From NCBI GenBank assembly GCA_946624155.1, contig CAMORU010000001.1, positions 62,001 to 126,000 on the forward strand: DNA of 64,000 nucleotides, given 5' to 3'. This stretch comes from an uncultured Caryophanales bacterium. Its GTDB lineage: Bacteria; Bacillota_I; Bacilli_A; RFN20; CAG-826. The position numbers were made by a program, and so were the translations under genes. A model generated the notes under the pieces. That model searched no databases. It saw only the letters and a program-made list of their open reading frames with translations, and had not been told where the DNA came from. Shown in pieces: positions 60,490 through 64,000 of the stretch (positions are counted from its first letter, which is position 1; every line of letters starts with the position of its first letter).

Positions 60490-61752
60490 ATGGACAATAA
60501 GTCAGTATTTAATTTAGTTGTTTGTATACTTGGTATCGCAATTCTTTTAATTCATATTGTTGACTTAACAATTAAGAAAAATAAAAGAAAAGATGAGATT
60601 AATCTTTTGATTTTCTTTATCTTTACCGCAATCCATTTCGCATTATATTTATCTTTTATATTTATAAAGATTTCTTATTCCTCTGATCCGTTCATTATTG
60701 GCTCATACACTATCTTTTATATAATGAACAATGTTGAAGTGTTCTTACTTCTTTATTACGCAATTTCTTTTATCAAAATTAAAGAAAAAACTAGAAAGAT
60801 TTTATCAATTTTAAATATCACTTTATTTATGCTATTTGTAATTGCTGATATTCTTAATATCTTTACCCATATGTTCTTTACCGCTAGTGGTGGAGTTTAC
60901 CAAAGAGCAAAGTGGATGATTTTATCTCAAATATATCAATTTGCAGGTTTCGGCGCTGTTTTTGTTTTTACTGTATTTAACAAAAAACTTAACAAGAGTA
61001 GCAAAATAGCCTTTTCCTTGTATTGTATTTTTCCTTTAGTAGGTATTATTTTGCAAAACATTTTACCTGGTTATGCTCTTGGTTATCTTTCAATTGTTAT
61101 TTCTATTGAAATATTGTTCTTGTTCGCGAATATGAGAAAGAACATTGAACTTGCGAATGAAGAGAAAAAGACTAAAGAAGCCGAAATTAAAATAATGATG
61201 TCTCAGATTCAGCCTCATTTTATTTATAACACACTTGCATCTATTTCTACTCTTATTCAAATTGATCCTGAAAAAGCGCAGAAAGCTTTAGATGATTTTA
61301 CTGAATATTTAAGAGGAAATCTTTCCTCATTAACCGAAACAGGATTAATTCCTTTTGAAGATGAGCTTAGACATGTCAAAACATATCTTTCATTAGAAAA
61401 GATGCGTTTTAACGAAAGATTAAATGTTAAATTTGATATTAAAACAAAGAACTTTTTAATCCCGCCTTTAACAATTCAACCAATTGTTGAGAATGCAGTG
61501 AAGCATGGCATTTTACAAAGTGTTGAAGGTGGATGCATCCAAATTAAAACTTACGAAGAACAGGAATATTTTGTGATTGAAGTTATTGATGACGGGGTGG
61601 GATTTGACACTAAAAATATTGACAATACCAATAATAAACATGTTGGAATTAATAATGTAAAAACGCGCTTATCTTCTTTGTCTTTAGGCTTACTTGAAAT
61701 TACAAGTAAACCAAATAAAGGCACAAAAGTTGTTGTGAAACTTTTAAAATAA
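60490..61752 (+). CDS. LytS-type sensor histidine kinase, orphan
   Basis: The 420-aa protein has an N-terminal region of about six helices (residues 5-215). A His_kinase-type domain follows, with SQIQPHFIYNTLASISTL (His about residue 243) and the family E-L-x-H-V-K-x-Y segment. The HATPase_c domain has IQPIVENAVKHG and DDGVGFD and ends GTKVVVKLL. It is monocistronic; no LytTR response regulator lies beside it. TAAAAT ends 7 nt before the ATG and no Shine-Dalgarno is visible. Confidence 0.9.
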   Translation: MDNKSVFNLVVCILGIAILLIHIVDLTIKKNKRKDEINLLIFFIFTAIHFALYLSFIFIKISYSSDPFIIGSYTIFYIMNNVEVFLLLYYAISFIKIKEKTRKILSILNITLFMLFVIADILNIFTHMFFTASGGVYQRAKWMILSQIYQFAGFGAVFVFTVFNKKLNKSSKIAFSLYCIFPLVGIILQNILPGYALGYLSIVISIEILFLFANMRKNIELANEEKKTKEAEIKIMMSQIQPHFIYNTLASISTLIQIDPEKAQKALDDFTEYLRGNLSSLTETGLIPFEDELRHVKTYLSLEKMRFNERLNVKFDIKTKNFLIPPLTIQPIVENAVKHGILQSVEGGCIQIKTYEEQEYFVIEVIDDGVGFDTKNIDNTNNKHVGINNVKTRLSSLSLGLLEITSKPNKGTKVVVKLLK

Positions 61753-61946
61753 TTCATCAAAATCATAGAATTTGAAACGCAAATGGAACGCAAATAAATA
61801 CGTTTCATTTTCTTTTAACCCTAGTTAATTTTTAATATTTTATAACTTTTTCTTAGTTTATATTAATTTTCAATGCAAAAAATGCAACGAAAAAAAATAC
61901 GTTGCAAATAAGTTTAAAACTTAATATTATAAATGTGGAATTAATT
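61753..61946. other. Intergenic region with inverted repeats
   Basis: GAAACG/CGTTTC arms enclose two ACGCAAAT-type words (61774-61806), probably ending the kinase gene. TGCAACG/CGTTGCA (61883-61906) overlaps the -35 of the next promoter. Confidence 0.5.
61883..61930 (+). promoter_or_regulatory. Operator and promoter of AlbA_2 gene
   Basis: TTGCAA (61902-61907)-17-TATTAT (61925-61930). The -35 is within the right arm of the inverted repeat TGCAACG...CGTTGCA. Confidence 0.65.
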
Positions 61947-63194
61947 ATGGAAAAAGAAAATCAGTTTCTAGAATTTAAACAAGATCGTACTAAAACTTAT
62001 TTAAAAACAGTAAGTGCTTTTTCAAATTATAATGGTGGTGAGATTAGATTTGGCGTAAAAGATGATGGAAGTATTATTCCTTTAAAAGAGGTTCATTCTT
62101 TTGCATTGGATTTAGAAAATCAAATTAATGATACAATTTCTCCTCAGCCTTTATATAAGATAATTTTGAATTCAAATGACACCATTTCTTTAATAATAGA
62201 AAAAGGCATAAATCCTCCATATTTTTATAACGGAAAAGCATACAAAAGGAATAATACGTCAACCATCGAAGTCGATGAATATGAATTAAAAAGATTAGTT
62301 CTTCAGGGCAAGAATTTATCTTTCGATGAACTTAATTGTGATAAAAAGGAACTAACTTTTACTACATTAAAACAAGAATTAAAGAAAAAATTACATATCG
62401 AAAATTTTGATGACACGATATTAAAAACATTAAATATTTTAAATGGCAGTTCTTACAACAATGCTGCATTACTTTTGTCGGATAATAATCCGTTTAATGG
62501 AATTGATGTTGTTGTATTCGGAAAAGATATAAATACTTTTAAAGAAAGAATTGATTTATCAAAAGAATCTATCATTTCTCAATATGAAAAAATAATGGAA
62601 ATTTTTGAGCGCTACTTTGTAGAGGAACGTGTTACTTCATACGGAAGAGTTAGGTTTGAACGAATTCCACAAGTAGCTTTTAAAGAAATAATTTTAAACG
62701 CAATTGTTCATAGGGAATACGATATTAAAGCGAATACAAAAGTTGAGATGTATGAAAATAAAATTGTAATCACTTCTCCAGGTGGTTTACCAAGCGGATT
62801 AACTGAAGATGAATTTATAAATAGACCTTACTCCGTTTTAAGAAATCCAATCATTGCTTCAGTTTTTAGAACATTAAAAATAATCGAACAATTTGCAACA
62901 GGACTTTTCCGTACTAAGCTTGTCTATTTTAAATTCGAGAATAAACCGCGCTTTATAGTGTCAGAAAACTTTATTCAAGTTATTCTTCCAACGAATGAAG
63001 ATAAAACAAACTTAACTGATGAAGAATTTGAATTTTTAAGTTTGCTTGATTCAAACTTCTTGTATACAAGAGAAAGATTAGAAATCATAACTGGTTATAA
63101 CAAAGCAAAGATTATTCGCTTATTAAATTCACTTATTGAAAAGAAATACATTGTTAAAAGAGGACAAGGCAAAAGTACCCTTTACTCTAAATAA
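61947..63194 (+). CDS. AlbA_2 (Schlafen-like) DNA-binding / HATPase_4 transcriptional regulator
   Basis: The start is ATG 61947. The 415-aa protein has an N-terminal AlbA_2 domain (NQFLEFKQDRTKTYLKTVSA, FSNYNGGEIRFGVKDDG). A middle ATPase-like region (FKEIILNAIVHREYDI, ITSPGGLPSGL) resembles the HATPase_c_4 segment, and the C-terminal winged-helix ends LNSLIEKKYIVKRGQGKSTLY. Such proteins are regulators that bind DNA through AlbA_2. A palindrome overlaps its own promoter, so it may be autoregulatory. It has only a weak TGGAA ribosome site. Confidence 0.85.
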   Translation: MEKENQFLEFKQDRTKTYLKTVSAFSNYNGGEIRFGVKDDGSIIPLKEVHSFALDLENQINDTISPQPLYKIILNSNDTISLIIEKGINPPYFYNGKAYKRNNTSTIEVDEYELKRLVLQGKNLSFDELNCDKKELTFTTLKQELKKKLHIENFDDTILKTLNILNGSSYNNAALLLSDNNPFNGIDVVVFGKDINTFKERIDLSKESIISQYEKIMEIFERYFVEERVTSYGRVRFERIPQVAFKEIILNAIVHREYDIKANTKVEMYENKIVITSPGGLPSGLTEDEFINRPYSVLRNPIIASVFRTLKIIEQFATGLFRTKLVYFKFENKPRFIVSENFIQVILPTNEDKTNLTDEEFEFLSLLDSNFLYTRERLEIITGYNKAKIIRLLNSLIEKKYIVKRGQGKSTLYSK

Positions 63195-63209
63195 TTAAAT
63201 TTTTATAAT
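63181..63209 (+). promoter_or_regulatory. Promoter of thiS-thiF
   Basis: TTTACT (63181-63186)-17-TATAAT (63204-63209), ending 7 nt before ATG 63217. Confidence 0.65.
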
Positions 63210-63216
63210 TTAGGTA

Positions 63217-63423
63217 ATGAAATTAAAAGTTAACTCAGTTATCGCGGGTGGCTATAAAGAAGGATTAACAATCCAAAGTCTTTTAGACTTAAAAAAGATT
63301 GAAGCTGTCCCTTGGCTTGTCATTTCGGTTAATGGAATATTTATTAAAAGAGACAAATTCAAAGAATATGTTTTAAATGATGAAGACGTTATTGAAATGA
63401 TTTATGTAAGAGGTGGTGGATAA
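63217..63423 (+). CDS. thiS: ThiS-like sulfur carrier protein
   Basis: The 68-aa ubiquitin-fold protein has VNSVIAGGYKEGLTIQSLLD and VNGIFIKRDK..DVIEMIYVRGGG, ending in the Gly-Gly tail required for adenylation and thiocarboxylation. It carries sulfur for thiazole or a related product. It overlaps the ThiF-like gene by 1 bp. The ATG is preceded by a promoter whose -10 ends 7 nt upstream and AGGT is too close to act as a Shine-Dalgarno, so the message is probably leaderless. Confidence 0.87.
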   Translation: MKLKVNSVIAGGYKEGLTIQSLLDLKKIEAVPWLVISVNGIFIKRDKFKEYVLNDEDVIEMIYVRGGG

Positions 63424-64000
63424 TGTCTAGATATGATCGAATTCTAGAATTATCTTCATTTAATAAAGACAAACTAGAAATTCTTCATAACACTAAAGTA
63501 ATTGTTATAGGTGCTGGAGGAGTTGGCCAGCATGTTTTAACTTATTTAGTTACAAACGGAATAAAGGAAATTATGTTCGTGGATTTCGACAAAGTCGAAA
63601 TATCTAATCTTAATAGGCAAATTCTTTTAAGCGAAAATGATATTGGTTTAAGCAAAGTAGAAGTAGTAAAAAGAGAACTTCGAAGTAGAAATAAAGATGC
63701 AAAAATTGAATGCAAAAATTTAAGAGTTGATTCTAAAAATATTGATGAATTAATTAAAGGTTATGATGTAGTTATTGATGCAGTCGATAATTGGGAAACT
63801 AAGTTAGTGATTTTTAATGCGAAAAAGAATAATAAACAACTATTCCTCCACATAGGAGTAGATGGAGAAAGTGGTCAATATTGTTTATTTAAAAATAAAT
63901 CATTATTAGATATTGTTGATACCGGTATCAAGAAATCACCAAAAGATGGTGTTTTAGGTCCAATGGTTGGAACGATTTCCTCGCTTGCTACTTTACATTT
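63423..64000 (+). CDS. thiF: ThiF/MoeB-like adenylyltransferase (3' end beyond window)
   Basis: The visible 192 residues have the E1-type nucleotide loop VIVIGAGGVGQHVLTYL (about residues 26-42), the acidic FVDFDKVEISNLNRQ motif (about 55-69) with the Arg-x-Gln catalytic pair, and AVDNWETK. It activates the C-terminus of the ThiS-like protein encoded just upstream. The window ends before the C-terminal part, so presence of the zinc-binding cysteines cannot be judged. No other thiamine gene is visible here. Confidence 0.9.
   Translation, partial: MSRYDRILELSSFNKDKLEILHNTKVIVIGAGGVGQHVLTYLVTNGIKEIMFVDFDKVEISNLNRQILLSENDIGLSKVEVVKRELRSRNKDAKIECKNLRVDSKNIDELIKGYDVVIDAVDNWETKLVIFNAKKNNKQLFLHIGVDGESGQYCLFKNKSLLDIVDTGIKKSPKDGVLGPMVGTISSLATLH

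Noticed and set aside
1..64000. Reassigned genetic code (TGA as Trp), as in mycoplasmas
   Set aside because: TGA ends several clear genes (for example 5892, 6729) and the tRNA-Trp anticodon is CCA.

Overview
This is about 64 kb of AT-rich bacterial chromosome using the standard code: TGA ends many genes and the tRNA-Trp anticodon is CCA. AGGAGG-type ribosome sites, TTGttA-17-TATAAT promoters at the tRNA genes, many lipoproteins, paired chromate-transporter halves, a Zn-peptidase-2 relative and small Tad-like pilus genes point to a low-GC Bacillota, probably an uncultured gut or rumen Bacilli lineage (RF39 or Erysipelotrichia-like). This placement is inference; no rRNA gene is present.

Layout. 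1-3163: 3' part of a Tad/type II secretion-like pilus operon (ATPase, two TadB/TadC-like membrane proteins, two small pilin-like proteins). 3284-6230: acyl carrier protein, tRNA-Asn, tRNA-Glu, a structured transcript end, and a TPR/ST7-like gene with an orphan core-binding-domain gene. 6232-8664: MerR-controlled operon (cyclophilin-like lipoprotein, flavodoxin-like reductase, alpha/beta hydrolase). 9088-9882: a YugP-family membrane protein that has lost its zinc site. 9944-11359: two small membrane proteins divergent from a TetR regulator. 11510-17142: Trk potassium uptake (split TrkA plus TrkH), YqeY, a PlsC-like acyltransferase, and GltS. 17190-21366: tRNA-Trp, ion-pumping pyrophosphatase, a lipoprotein and an SDR. 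21484-29655: an esterase, then a minus-strand alpha-galactoside operon (TetR, GPH symporter, GH36 alpha-galactosidase, a MurG/GT28-like protein, galactokinase). 29825-45673: housekeeping and membrane genes, including a DedA-acyltransferase-zinc-ribbon fusion, a YfcC transporter, a CPA2 antiporter with a PII-like protein, a large ABC exporter, chromate transporters, NUDIX and another acyltransferase. 45704-53433: an accessory region starting at tRNA-His. 53516-64000: split two-component system, lipoproteins, a surface protein, a LytS-like kinase, an AlbA_2 protein, and ThiS-ThiF (ThiF runs off the window).

The most unusual part is 46264-50903. Three promoters carry the same 18-bp inverted repeat, TGTCC-N8-GG(A/G)C(A/T), exactly 28 bp before the -10 hexamer. 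They drive (i) a membrane-less FtsH-like AAA+/M41 metalloprotease with two paralogous small acidic proteins, (ii) an 80-aa repeat protein and (iii) a small lipoprotein. Between them lie a WYL-domain regulator and a PD-(D/E)XK nuclease-like protein. This looks like a coherent local regulon and a possibly undescribed stress or defence system. Next to it are an AAA ATPase flanked by copies of a palindromic repeat and the decayed remains of what may be a type III toxin-antitoxin locus.

A second genome-level signal is translation initiation. About nine genes have no Shine-Dalgarno sequence and a -10 hexamer only 6-9 nt before the start codon, so they may be transcribed as leaderless mRNAs.
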